Shown one piece after another: positions 43,602 through 51,500 of a DNA stretch of 64,000 nt. The notes beneath the pieces were generated by a model. It searched no databases. It worked only from the letters and a program-made list of their open reading frames with translations, and was not told where the DNA came from. A program made the translations under genes and the position numbers. Numbering within the stretch: position 1 is the first letter of the stretch; each line of letters starts with the position of its first letter. The stretch is from Noviherbaspirillum suwonense (GTDB lineage Bacteria > Pseudomonadota > Gammaproteobacteria > Burkholderiales > Burkholderiaceae_D), in NCBI RefSeq assembly GCF_900182955.1, contig NZ_FXUL01000023.1, positions 41,010-105,009 on the forward strand, given 5' to 3'.

Positions 43602-45290
43602 TTAGCGAACCGCGAGGCAGGGCGGCTGCGCGCAGGCCGGCGTGGCGACCTGGTAGGGCCGGTCGCGGATCAGCCGCGGCTGCGGCCGGAACTGCGGGCT
43701 GAACACATCGTGTTCCGGCTGGTAATACGTGCTCGTCACCTTCATCAGCCCCAGCATGGTGTGGTCCAGGTAATCGGTCTGGTAGGGCCGCCCCTGCATC
43801 GCGCTGCGCAGGCCGGGACTCACGATGGCGCCGACCGGGCTTTCCCACAGCACCATCGGGATTTCATAGCCGCTGTTTTCCACGGGCGACTGGCCGGCGT
43901 GATTGCGGAAGTGGCCGACTTCCTGCCCGTGGTCGGACGAGTACAGCAGCGCGGCCGGCTTGCCCGCGGTCGCTGTGCTGGCGCGGCGGATGATTTCCGA
44001 CAGCACGTAGTCGCCATACAGGATTGCGTTGTCGTATTCGTCGCGCTGCTCGCGTATCCAGAACGAGCGGCCGGCGGCTTTCAGCGCGGCCGCGACGCTG
44101 TCTTCCCTGTCGTCGAAGCGGGCGAACTGCTCCGGGTAGCGCATGTCGTAGGTCGGGTGCGCGCCGAGCAGGTGGACCACGATCAGCTTCTTCGGCGCCG
44201 GGTCGGCCAGCGCCGCATCCACGTGCGGCAGCAGCGCGCCGTCGAGGTTGTTCTCGCCGCGGCCCTCGCCGTTGTTAATGTAGCGCAGCAGGTCGGCCTG
44301 CTCGGCCACCAGCCCCAGCCAGCCGTCGTTGGCGGCCTGGTTCGACAGCCAGAAGGTCTTGTAGCCGGCCGCGCGCGCGAGCTGCAGCACGTCCGGCTTG
44401 ATCTGCCATCCGTTCGGCTGCTGCAGGCTGGCCGGGGTCAGCATGTTCATCAGCGAGCCCATGGTCGCGGACGCGGACGACACCACGTCGCCCAGCACGG
44501 TCAGGTCGCCGCGCATCGCATCGAGCAGCGGCGTGGTCTCGCGGCCGTAGCCGTAGAGCGACATGTTGTTGCGGTTGGTGCTTTCGCCCAGCACCCATAT
44601 CACCGTGCGCTGGTCCTCGCCGTGGTAGCGCACCGCCCATTCGGCAGGCTGGGAACGCTGCTCGGCAAGCTGCTGCCGCAGCGCCGTCATCTCACGCAGT
44701 TCCTGCATGTGCGCCTGGTAGCGCAGCGGCCAGAACAGCACCGGGTTTTCCTTGGCCATCGTCTTGTTGAAATGGATCGCCACCAGCAGCACCAGCATGA
44801 CGCTGACGCCGATGCGGCTGGCGCGGGACGGCTGCAGCGGCTGCGGGCGGCGCTGCGCGTCCGGGCGCGCCTGGCGCCGTTTTTGCAGCAGCTTCTGCAG
44901 CCACAGCGCAGCCGCCATCGACAGCAGCAGGCTTGCCGCGCTGATGCCGATGCTGCGCCATTGCTGGCTGAAAAATTCCATGGTCTCGCCGGGATTCGTA
45001 TTCAGCACGGCCTGCAGCACCATGCCCGGCCCCGGACGCATGCCGAAGTAGGCGCGCAGGAAGCCGCGCACCGCCGCATCGGCGAAAAACAGCAGCCAGG
45101 TCAGCCGGGCAATGCGGCCCAGCCAGGCCGGCGACCTGGTCCAGGTCGCAATGCTGCCGGCCAGGCCGTAAATGAAAAGCGCCATCAGCACCGCAAGCTT
45201 GGCGAACTCGTTGGCGCTGATCATGCCGCCGGCCCAGAACGCGGCCAGGCCGCCGGCGCCGATCAGGAAATGCGCGCTGATGGGCATCAT
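43602..45290 (-). CDS. Phosphoethanolamine transferase of the sulfatase/alkaline phosphatase superfamily
   Basis: A 562-residue protein. Four to five membrane helices occupy roughly the first 190 residues. The periplasmic catalytic domain follows, with nucleophile Thr238 in GESTNRNNMSLYGYGRETTP and metal ligands in LLYSSDHGQEVGH. This is the pattern of EptA/CptA enzymes, which move phosphoethanolamine from phosphatidylethanolamine to lipid A or core sugars. The exact acceptor is not clear. There is no ribosome site before the ATG, but the start overlaps the stop of a 28-codon ORF, so coupled translation is plausible. It lies downstream of senB-senC on the same strand. Confidence 0.85.
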   Translation of the reverse strand: MMPISAHFLIGAGGLAAFWAGGMISANEFAKLAVLMALFIYGLAGSIATWTRSPAWLGRIARLTWLLFFADAAVRGFLRAYFGMRPGPGMVLQAVLNTNPGETMEFFSQQWRSIGISAASLLLSMAAALWLQKLLQKRRQARPDAQRRPQPLQPSRASRIGVSVMLVLLVAIHFNKTMAKENPVLFWPLRYQAHMQELREMTALRQQLAEQRSQPAEWAVRYHGEDQRTVIWVLGESTNRNNMSLYGYGRETTPLLDAMRGDLTVLGDVVSSASATMGSLMNMLTPASLQQPNGWQIKPDVLQLARAAGYKTFWLSNQAANDGWLGLVAEQADLLRYINNGEGRGENNLDGALLPHVDAALADPAPKKLIVVHLLGAHPTYDMRYPEQFARFDDREDSVAAALKAAGRSFWIREQRDEYDNAILYGDYVLSEIIRRASTATAGKPAALLYSSDHGQEVGHFRNHAGQSPVENSGYEIPMVLWESPVGAIVSPGLRSAMQGRPYQTDYLDHTMLGLMKVTSTYYQPEHDVFSPQFRPQPRLIRDRPYQVATPACAQPPCLAVR

Positions 45291-45373
45291 GCCGCGGCCC
45301 CGGCCGGCAGGCGGCGTGACAGGAAGAACGGTGCGCCGCCGGCGGACGCCGGCGGCAAGCTCGGTGCAAACAT
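45287..45373 (-). CDS. Possible 28-codon leader ORF coupled to the phosphoethanolamine transferase gene
   Basis: An ATG with AAGG upstream opens a 28-codon reading whose TGA overlaps the ATG of the transferase gene as ATGA. The peptide begins MFAPSLPPASAGG and is Pro/Ala-rich. The downstream gene lacks its own ribosome site, so ribosomes finishing this ORF could reinitiate there. The peptide itself has no recognisable feature. This is an inference from position only. Confidence 0.35.
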   Translation of the reverse strand: MFAPSLPPASAGGAPFFLSRRLPAGAAA

Positions 45374-45410
45374 AACGCTGGACCTTCAGGAAAAGAGAAA
45401 ACCGGGCATG

Positions 45411-46469
45411 CTAGGCGACGCTGACGCCGGCTTTGCCGGGCGCCATCTCGCCGATGACGGCCGCAGACGCGAAGCCTTCCCGCGCAAACAGCGCCAGCAC
45501 CTCGTCCACCGTATCCGGCGCGCAGGCCACCAGCAGGCCGCCCGAGGTTTGCGGGTCGGTCAGCAGCATCTGCTGCACCGGCGTGATTTGCGCGGCCAGG
45601 CTGACGTCATGCCCGTAGCCGGCCCAGTTGCGGCCGGACGCGCCGGTCACGCAGCCCTGTTCGGCCAGTTCCTGCACGCCCGGCAGCAGCGGGATGCTGC
45701 CCATGTCCAGCCGCGCCTCCAGCCCGGCGCCGCGGGCCAGTTCCAGCAGGTGGCCAAGCAGGCCGAAGCCGGTGACATCGGTCAGCGCATGGACGCCGGC
45801 CAGTTCCGACAGCGCCTTGCCCGGCTTGTTGAGCTTGGTCGTGTTCTCGATCATCGCCGCATAACCGGCATCGTCCAGCTTGCCTTTCTTCAGCGCCGCC
45901 GACAGCACGCCCACGCCCAGCGGCTTGCCGAGGATGAGCTTGTCGCCGGCGCGGGCGTCGGCATTGCGCTTGATCTTCGAGGGATGTATCAGTCCCATCA
46001 CCACCAGGCCGTAAATCGGCTCGACCGAGTCGATGGTATGGCCGCCGGCGATCGGGATGCCGGCTTCCGCGCAGATCGACTCGCCGCCCTGGATGATCTT
46101 GCCGATGGTGTCCAGCGGCAGCTTGTCGATCGGCATGCCGACCAGCGCCAGCGCCATGATGGGCGTGCCGCCCATCGCATAGACGTCGGAGATCGCGTTG
46201 GTGGCGGCGATGCGGCCGAAGTCGTACGGGTCGTCGACGATGGGCATGAAGAAGTCGGTGGTCGCGATCAGCGCCTGTTCGTCATTGAGCTTGTAGACCG
46301 CGGCGTCGTCGGCGGTCTCGATGCCGACCAGCAATTGCGGCGGCACCGGGAAACCGCTGGATTTCTTCAGGATTTCGGCCAGCACGCCGGGCGCGATCTT
46401 GCAGCCGCAGCCGCCGCCGTGGGAGAAGGAAGTGAGTTTCAGCGGGATGTTGTCAGTTGGTGCATTCAT
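45411..46469 (-). CDS. senC: Selenophosphate synthetase, SenC of the selenoneine pathway (SelD-like)
   Basis: A 352-residue selenide, water dikinase that makes selenophosphate from selenide and ATP. The N-terminal glycine-rich loop SHGGGCGCKI carries Cys21 where other homologues may have selenocysteine, with Lys24 next to it. DDAAVY, ATTDFFMPIVDDP and IAGGHTIDS are the metal and ATP sites. Its ATG overlaps the stop of senB by four bases, so it is translated with the glycosyltransferase. That link, and senA beside them, point to a role as SenC, the dedicated selenophosphate supplier of selenoneine synthesis. It may also serve selenouridine or selenocysteine pathways if no other selD exists. 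Confidence 0.9.
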   Translation of the reverse strand: MNAPTDNIPLKLTSFSHGGGCGCKIAPGVLAEILKKSSGFPVPPQLLVGIETADDAAVYKLNDEQALIATTDFFMPIVDDPYDFGRIAATNAISDVYAMGGTPIMALALVGMPIDKLPLDTIGKIIQGGESICAEAGIPIAGGHTIDSVEPIYGLVVMGLIHPSKIKRNADARAGDKLILGKPLGVGVLSAALKKGKLDDAGYAAMIENTTKLNKPGKALSELAGVHALTDVTGFGLLGHLLELARGAGLEARLDMGSIPLLPGVQELAEQGCVTGASGRNWAGYGHDVSLAAQITPVQQMLLTDPQTSGGLLVACAPDTVDEVLALFAREGFASAAVIGEMAPGKAGVSVA

Positions 46470-47440
46470 GGTGTGGTCCTGTGTTGAGTGAGCGCATTAT
46501 CCATCAAGCGCAGCACCGCCGCTCTTTCCCGTTCCGGCGCGAACAGCGGCAGGCGGGCGGCGCACTGGGCGCGCAGCCGCTGCTCGAAAGCCGGATCGGT
46601 CGCCGCGCGCTCGGCCAGGCGGGCCAGCGCGGCGGCGTCGCCGGCCGGGAAGTAGCCGGCATAGTCCGCGCCCAGCATGCCGCGGTTGCCCGATATGTCG
46701 CTGGCCAGCACCGGCACGCCGCTGGCCAGCGCCTCGGCGATCACGTTGGCGCCGCCTTCCATCAGCGACGGCACCGCCAGCAGCCGGCTGCCGCGCAGCA
46801 GCGCCCGGGCGGCGTCATGCGCCAGCGCGCCCAGCCAGCGGTAGGCGGGGCAGCGGGCCGCGGTGTCCTCCGCCTGCCGGCCCAGGCTGTCGTCGAGCGC
46901 GCCGCCGACCTGCGTGAAGCGCAGGCCGGGCGCGCGCGCCTGCATCGCAGCCCGCATGAAGGTCAATGGGTCCTTCTCGGCGCGCAGGTGGCCGACCATC
47001 ATCACGTCGAACACGCCGTCCCCGGCAGGCAGCGGCGGCAGCGGCGGCGCCGACTGGTAGATCACCACGGTCTTCGGAAGCAGCGCCGCCGGCAGTTCGT
47101 CCAGGCCCGCGTCCTGCAGCACGACCAGCGTGTGCGCCAGCTGCAGCGAGCGGCGGGCGTCGTCGTCATGCCGGATGTCGCGGTACAGGTCGGTGCCGGT
47201 CAGCACCACCACCAGCGGCCGGCCGGTCTGCGCATAGGCCGCGATCGAGTCGGCCGAGCGGCGCGCATGCAGCGCGATGAGCGCATCCGGCGCCGGACTT
47301 GCGCGGTCCCACTGCTTCGTGATCCCGACATGGTATCGTGCGCCAAGGAACTGGCCCCAGCGGTACGCCGTCTGCCAGTTTCCATTGTTGGATGCGCTGG
47401 ACGCCGGACTGGCGACGAGGATGCGCGGCTTGTTTAACAT
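46466..47440 (-). CDS. senB: Selenosugar synthase SenB (TIGR04348-type glycosyltransferase)
   Basis: A 324-residue GT4-like glycosyltransferase. The N-terminus PRILVASPASSASNNGNWQT and the C-terminal EGGANVIAEALASGVPVLAS, where a Glu binds the sugar nucleotide, are typical of this small family. In the selenoneine pathway SenB uses selenophosphate and a UDP-sugar to form a selenosugar. It is not related to the common retaining transferases of cell-wall operons, and no such operon is nearby. It is translationally coupled to the selenophosphate synthetase gene and divergent from senA by 21 bases. The assignment rests on sequence features plus this neighbourhood. Confidence 0.85.
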   Translation of the reverse strand: MLNKPRILVASPASSASNNGNWQTAYRWGQFLGARYHVGITKQWDRASPAPDALIALHARRSADSIAAYAQTGRPLVVVLTGTDLYRDIRHDDDARRSLQLAHTLVVLQDAGLDELPAALLPKTVVIYQSAPPLPPLPAGDGVFDVMMVGHLRAEKDPLTFMRAAMQARAPGLRFTQVGGALDDSLGRQAEDTAARCPAYRWLGALAHDAARALLRGSRLLAVPSLMEGGANVIAEALASGVPVLASDISGNRGMLGADYAGYFPAGDAAALARLAERAATDPAFEQRLRAQCAARLPLFAPERERAAVLRLMDNALTQHRTTP

Positions 47441-47461
47441 CGATACGCCCGTGGAAGCCTG

Positions 47462-48649
47462 ATGACTTTTTCTTTTAGAACCGCCACCCCGAGGGAGCTG
47501 GCAGGTGCGCTGGAAAATGCACGCGATTATACGCTGGCATTGTTTTCCGCCTTTGCCGCCGCCGGCTATGACGAGCCGGTGCGGGTGCCGCCGCTGCCCA
47601 CCGTCAACCCGCCGCTGTGGGAGCTCGGGCATATCGCCTGGTTCGCCGAGTGGTACATCCTGCGCGAAGCGAGTTCGAGCGCGCCCGACGCCGCCCACGG
47701 CCATTCGCTGCTGACCAAGGGCGACGACTGGTTCGACTCGAACACCATCCCGCATGCGGCGCGCTGGAGCCTGGGCCTGCCGCCGGCGGGGCAGATCAAG
47801 ACCTATTGCCATGAGGTGCTGGACCGCGTGCTCGACAAGCTGGGCCGCGCCAGCGGCGACGATGCGGCCCTCTACCCGTACCGTCTGGCGCTGGCGCATG
47901 AGGACATGCATGGCGAGGCGTTCTTCTACACGCTGCAGACGCTGGGCGTCGAGCTGCCGCCCGGCCTCGATGCGCGTCCGCCGCGGCCCTGGGCCGAGGG
48001 CGAGATCCGCTTTCCGGGCGGCACGCTGACCATGGGCAGCGCCGACGGCCCGGGCTTCGTGTTCGACAACGAGCGGCTGGCGCACCCGGTCCATGTGCCG
48101 TCGTTCGTCATGGATTCGACGCTGGTCACGAACCAGCAGTATGCCGAGTTCGTCGCCGACGGCGGCTATGAAAAGCCGCAGTTCTGGAGCAGGGCGGGGC
48201 GTGAATGGCTGATGCGCCAGGAGCATTCGGCGCCGCGCGACTGGGTGCGCGACGGCCGGCGCTGGCATTGCGTGCGTTTCGGCCGGACCACGTCGCTGGC
48301 GCAGCATGAAGCGGTGCGCCATGTCTGCCTGTACGAGGCGCAGGCCTACTGCATGTGGGCAGAGCGCAGGCTGCCGACCGAAGCCGAATGGGAATATGCC
48401 GCGATGGCCGGCCATCCGGCATGGCACTGGGGCGACCTGTGGGAATGGACCTGCTCGCCGTTCGAGCCGTATCCCGGCTTCGAGCCGGACGCCTACCGCG
48501 AATATTCGGCGCCCTGGTTCGACACCCACCAGGCGGTGCGCGGCGCATCCTTTGCCACCCGCAACCGCCTGCGCTCGCCGCGGTTCCGCAATTTCTACCT
48601 GCCCGACCGTAACGACATCCTGGTCGGTTTCAGGACCTGCGCGCTGTAG
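47462..48649 (+). CDS. senA: Selenoneine synthase SenA (EgtB-like)
   Basis: A 395-residue nonheme-iron enzyme of the EgtB/SUMF1 family. The N-terminal DinB-like helical domain has LGHIAWFAEW (His57) and the HxxxHxE iron motif AHEDMHGE (His146, His150, Glu152). The C-terminal FGE-sulfatase fold (about 180-395) has TLTMGSADGPGFVFDNE, LPTEAEWEYA, NRLRSPRFRNFYLP and DILVGFR. In the known pathway SenA joins the selenosugar selenium to hercynine. EgtB itself uses a thiol donor for ergothioneine, and the two are hard to separate by motifs alone. The neighbours senB and senC favour SenA. GGAAG precedes the ATG. Confidence 0.87.
   Translation: MTFSFRTATPRELAGALENARDYTLALFSAFAAAGYDEPVRVPPLPTVNPPLWELGHIAWFAEWYILREASSSAPDAAHGHSLLTKGDDWFDSNTIPHAARWSLGLPPAGQIKTYCHEVLDRVLDKLGRASGDDAALYPYRLALAHEDMHGEAFFYTLQTLGVELPPGLDARPPRPWAEGEIRFPGGTLTMGSADGPGFVFDNERLAHPVHVPSFVMDSTLVTNQQYAEFVADGGYEKPQFWSRAGREWLMRQEHSAPRDWVRDGRRWHCVRFGRTTSLAQHEAVRHVCLYEAQAYCMWAERRLPTEAEWEYAAMAGHPAWHWGDLWEWTCSPFEPYPGFEPDAYREYSAPWFDTHQAVRGASFATRNRLRSPRFRNFYLPDRNDILVGFRTCAL
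47526..47531 (-). promoter_or_regulatory. Candidate -10 box for senB-senC inside the senA coding region
   Basis: On the minus strand TATAAT stands about 86 bases before the senB start, within the first codons of senA. No good -35 box is visible. With only 21 bases between the two start codons, at least one promoter must lie inside the other gene. Confidence 0.35.
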
Positions 48650-48698
48650 GCGGGCGCGGCCCTGGCACTCCCGTGGAGCGCCGGTCGGCGCGCCGATG

Positions 48699-48740
48699 AA
48701 AAACGCCCCTGGAGCCGTGACGGCGCCAGGGGCGTTTTTT
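48699..48740. terminator. Bidirectional terminator between senA and the helicase gene
   Basis: CGCCCCTGG (48704-48712) pairs with CCAGGGGCG (48726-48734), with five A residues before and six T residues after. It serves both convergent transcripts, senA from the left and the DEAD-box gene from the right. Confidence 0.92.
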
Positions 48741-48789
48741 AATCCTGCGACTGGCGCGGCCTCAACGGGCTGCCGCGCCGCTGCGCCGA

Positions 48790-50187
48790 TTAACGATCGG
48801 CAAAGGTGCGGCGTGCGCCGCCTTCTGCGCCACGCGGGCCTTTATTGAAGCTCGAACCCGTGCCGGCGCCGGCATCGCGGCGCGGTGCGCCCGGCTTGGA
48901 GAAGCTGCGCTGGCCGGGCTTGGCGCCACGGTTGTCGCCCGGCTTCCAGCCGGCCTTCTGCGGACGCGGCGCTGCGCTGCGCTTCGGCTCGAAACCCTCG
49001 ATCACATCGACCGGGATGATCTGCTTGGTGAAGCGCTCGATCCGCTTCACGTTCATGCCTTCGGCATGGTTCACCAGCGAGATCGCCAGGCCATTGCGGC
49101 CGGCGCGGCCGGTGCGGCCGATACGGTGCACATAGTCTTCCGGAAACTTCGGCAGGTCGTAGTTGAACACGTGCGTGATGGTCGGCACGTCGATGCCGCG
49201 GGCAGCGACGTCGGTTGCCACGAGCACGCGGACCTGGCCGCGGCGCACGCTGTCGAGCGTGCGGTTGCGGGCGCCCTGGTGCATGTCGCCATGCAGCGCG
49301 GCGGCGGCGAAGCCGGCGATGTTGAGGCGGTCGGCAATGGTGTCGGCGTCGCGCTTGGTGGCGGTGAACACCACGGCCTGGTCCATCGTCTCGTCGCGCA
49401 GCAGGTGGTCGAGCAGGCGATTCTTGTGCGACAGGTCGTCGACGAAGTGCACGCGCTGCTGGATGTTTTCATGCTTGCTGGCCGAGCCGGCGATCTGGAT
49501 CACGGCCGGGTCGCGGGTGATGCGCTTGGCCATGTTGCCGACGACGCCGTCGAGCGTGGCCGAGAACAGCATGGTCTGGCGATTTTCCGGCGTGGCGGCA
49601 ACGATCTTCTCGATGTCCTCGATGAAACCCATGTCCAGCATGCGGTCGGCTTCGTCCAGCACCAGGATTTCCAGTTGCGAGAAGTCGATCTTGCCGGAGT
49701 CCATGTGGTCGATCAGGCGGCCTGGCGTGGCAACCAGGATTTCCGGGTTCTTCGCCAGCAGTTGCATCTGTTTCGGGTAAGGCATGCCGCCGAGGATGGA
49801 CACGGCGCGGATGCGGCGCATGAACGAGCCATACTTGTCGGTCGCGGTGGTGACTTGCAGCGCGAGTTCGCGGGTCGGGGTCAGCACCAGCATTTTCGGC
49901 TGGGCGGCCTTGAAGCGCGGACGCTCGCCACGGGCGCGGGCGGACTGGGAATTCTGGTTGGGCGTGCGGCCTTCTTCAGCGACAGGCTCGGCGGACGCAA
50001 ATTTGTGCAGCGCCGGCAGCATGAATGCCGCGGTCTTGCCGGAGCCGGTCTGGGACGAGACCAGCAGGTCGCGGCCAGCCAGTGCAGCAGGGATCGCCTG
50101 CTCTTGAACGCCTGTCGGCTTGGTATAGCCGGATTCGGTCAACGCTTTTAGTACGGACGCGTGCAGGCCAAGTTCTTCAAAAGTCAT
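48790..50187 (-). CDS. DEAD-box RNA helicase, RhlE-like
   Basis: A 465-residue helicase. Motif I is SQTGSGKT (45-52), Ia PTRELALQ, II DEAD (178-181), III SAT (209-211) and VI HRIGRTGRAG. A segment of about 30 residues (EPVAEEGRTPNQ onward) is inserted between motifs I and Ia. The C-terminal tail is Arg/Gly/Pro-rich and probably binds RNA. It resembles RhlE proteins that assist ribosome assembly and RNA decay in the cold. It has a long untranslated leader upstream. Confidence 0.92.
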   Translation of the reverse strand: MTFEELGLHASVLKALTESGYTKPTGVQEQAIPAALAGRDLLVSSQTGSGKTAAFMLPALHKFASAEPVAEEGRTPNQNSQSARARGERPRFKAAQPKMLVLTPTRELALQVTTATDKYGSFMRRIRAVSILGGMPYPKQMQLLAKNPEILVATPGRLIDHMDSGKIDFSQLEILVLDEADRMLDMGFIEDIEKIVAATPENRQTMLFSATLDGVVGNMAKRITRDPAVIQIAGSASKHENIQQRVHFVDDLSHKNRLLDHLLRDETMDQAVVFTATKRDADTIADRLNIAGFAAAALHGDMHQGARNRTLDSVRRGQVRVLVATDVAARGIDVPTITHVFNYDLPKFPEDYVHRIGRTGRAGRNGLAISLVNHAEGMNVKRIERFTKQIIPVDVIEGFEPKRSAAPRPQKAGWKPGDNRGAKPGQRSFSKPGAPRRDAGAGTGSSFNKGPRGAEGGARRTFADR

Positions 50188-50515
50188 TAGTTTCTTTCGT
50201 AAATCGTAAATCAGCGCGGCACGCTGGCAACGGGGCCATCACAGTGCTGGGCGCGAAGACGCATCGCCAACCAACGAAACAGCTAAGAAAACTCAGAGAG
50301 ATTTCGGCACAAAAGCTTTGCGCCGGGACGGTGTCAGTCAGTATCGACACCAGAAGGCGGGAGGGCTTTATCGTTAATGCTAAGGGTTCGCGGTGCTGCG
50401 GAAGTGCGTTTTTATTGCATCGCACAAACCACATTGTAACTGCCAGGACAGTGGTTTGTCCACCCTATATCTTCAAACCTTTGCTGGCGGAAGCAGAGGC
50501 TTCCGCCAATACCGC
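50188..50515. other. Intergenic region: helicase leader and fabI downstream sequence
   Basis: The 328 bases between the start of the helicase gene and the end of fabI (both on the minus strand) contain no supported ORF. A possible -10 box (TACAAT, 50438-50433 on the minus strand) would give the helicase mRNA a leader of about 240 bases. The fabI-side hairpin listed separately occupies the right end. Cold-induced helicases often have long leaders, so regulation at the RNA level is possible. Confidence 0.4.
50486..50507 (-). terminator. Stem-loop just after fabI
   Basis: GGCGGAAGC and GCTTCCGCC form a perfect nine-base stem around a four-base loop, nine bases after the fabI stop. No T-tract follows, so termination may need Rho, or the stem may protect the mRNA end. 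Confidence 0.5.
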
Positions 50516-51298
50516 TTAATCGGCCATACCGCCAACCACATGCGAGAAACCGCCGTCGACATAGGTGATTTCCCCGGTAATGCCGCCTGCCAGGTCCGAC
50601 AGCAGGAACGCCGCGGTGTTGCCGACGTCCTCGATGGTCACATTGCGGCGCAGCGGCGCGTGTGCCTTGACGAAGTTGAGGATCTTGCTGAAGTCCTTGA
50701 TGCCGCTGGCGGCCAGCGTCTTGATCGGGCCGGCGGAAATACCGTTGACCCGCACGCCTTTCTGGCCCAGCGACTCGGCCAAGTAACGCACGCTGGCTTC
50801 CAGCGAAGCCTTGGCCAGGCCCATGGTGTTGTAGTTGGGCAGCGCGCGCATCGAGCCGAGATAGGTCAGGGTGAGCAGCGCCGACTGCTGGCTCAGCATG
50901 GGCGCGGCGGCCTTGGCCATTGCCGGGAAGCTGTAGGCGGAAATGTCGTGGGCGATGCGGAAGTTTTCGCGGGTCATGCCGTCCAGGAAGTCGCCGGCGA
51001 TGGCCTCGCGCGGCGCAAAGCCGATTGCGTGGACCAGGCCGTCGATCTGGCTCCAGGACTTGCCGAGGTCGGCGAACAGGGCTTCGATCTGCTCGTCGCT
51101 GCCGACGTCGCAATCGAACACCAGGTCGGTGCCGAATTCCTTCGCGAAGTCGGTGATGCGGTCCTTGAAGCGCTCGCCGACATAGGTAAACGCCAGTTCC
51201 GCGCCTTCCCGCTTGCAGGCCTGGGCAATGCCGTAGGCGATGGACCGGTTCGACAGCAGGCCGGTGATCAGGATTTTTTTGCCTTGCAGGAAAGCCAT
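50516..51298 (-). CDS. fabI: Enoyl-[acyl-carrier-protein] reductase (NADH)
   Basis: A 260-residue short-chain dehydrogenase/reductase that completes each round of fatty acid elongation. The N-terminus [18 protein letters not shown] is the NADH-binding loop of FabI. Active-site Tyr146, Tyr156 and Lys163 ([20 protein letters not shown]) are at the same positions as in E. coli. This is the target of triclosan. GGAG before the ATG fixes the start. In related genomes fabI also adjoins the yej operon, as here (divergent). Confidence 0.97.
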   Translation of the reverse strand: MAFLQGKKILITGLLSNRSIAYGIAQACKREGAELAFTYVGERFKDRITDFAKEFGTDLVFDCDVGSDEQIEALFADLGKSWSQIDGLVHAIGFAPREAIAGDFLDGMTRENFRIAHDISAYSFPAMAKAAAPMLSQQSALLTLTYLGSMRALPNYNTMGLAKASLEASVRYLAESLGQKGVRVNGISAGPIKTLAASGIKDFSKILNFVKAHAPLRRNVTIEDVGNTAAFLLSDLAGGITGEITYVDGGFSHVVGGMAD

Positions 51299-51411
51299 GG
51301 GAACTCCAGGGAAGGTTGGCGACAGCCGGCGAAGCCGGTTTTGAATCGGCAAGATTGTAGGGGCTTGGGGCGGGGAGGGCAACCGTGGGGCTGCAATGCC
51401 GGCAATCGCTC

Positions 51412-51439
51412 TCGACGGCGCAATTCCTTTGGGTACAAT
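51412..51439 (+). promoter_or_regulatory. Candidate promoter of the yej operon
   Basis: TCGACG (51412-51417) and TACAAT (51434-51439) are 16 bases apart, with four and five matches to the sigma-70 consensus. Transcription would start about 55 bases before yejA. Confidence 0.5.
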
Positions 51440-51500
51440 AAGCCCGGCGCCGGCCAGCGATGCGGGCAGGCAAGGTCTAACCTGGAGCAGACAACGAGGC

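Noticed and set aside
45291..45369. Longer N-terminus for the phosphoethanolamine transferase
   Set aside because: The in-frame upstream codons contain no ATG, GTG or TTG start, and the extension is Arg/Pro-rich, unlike the family.
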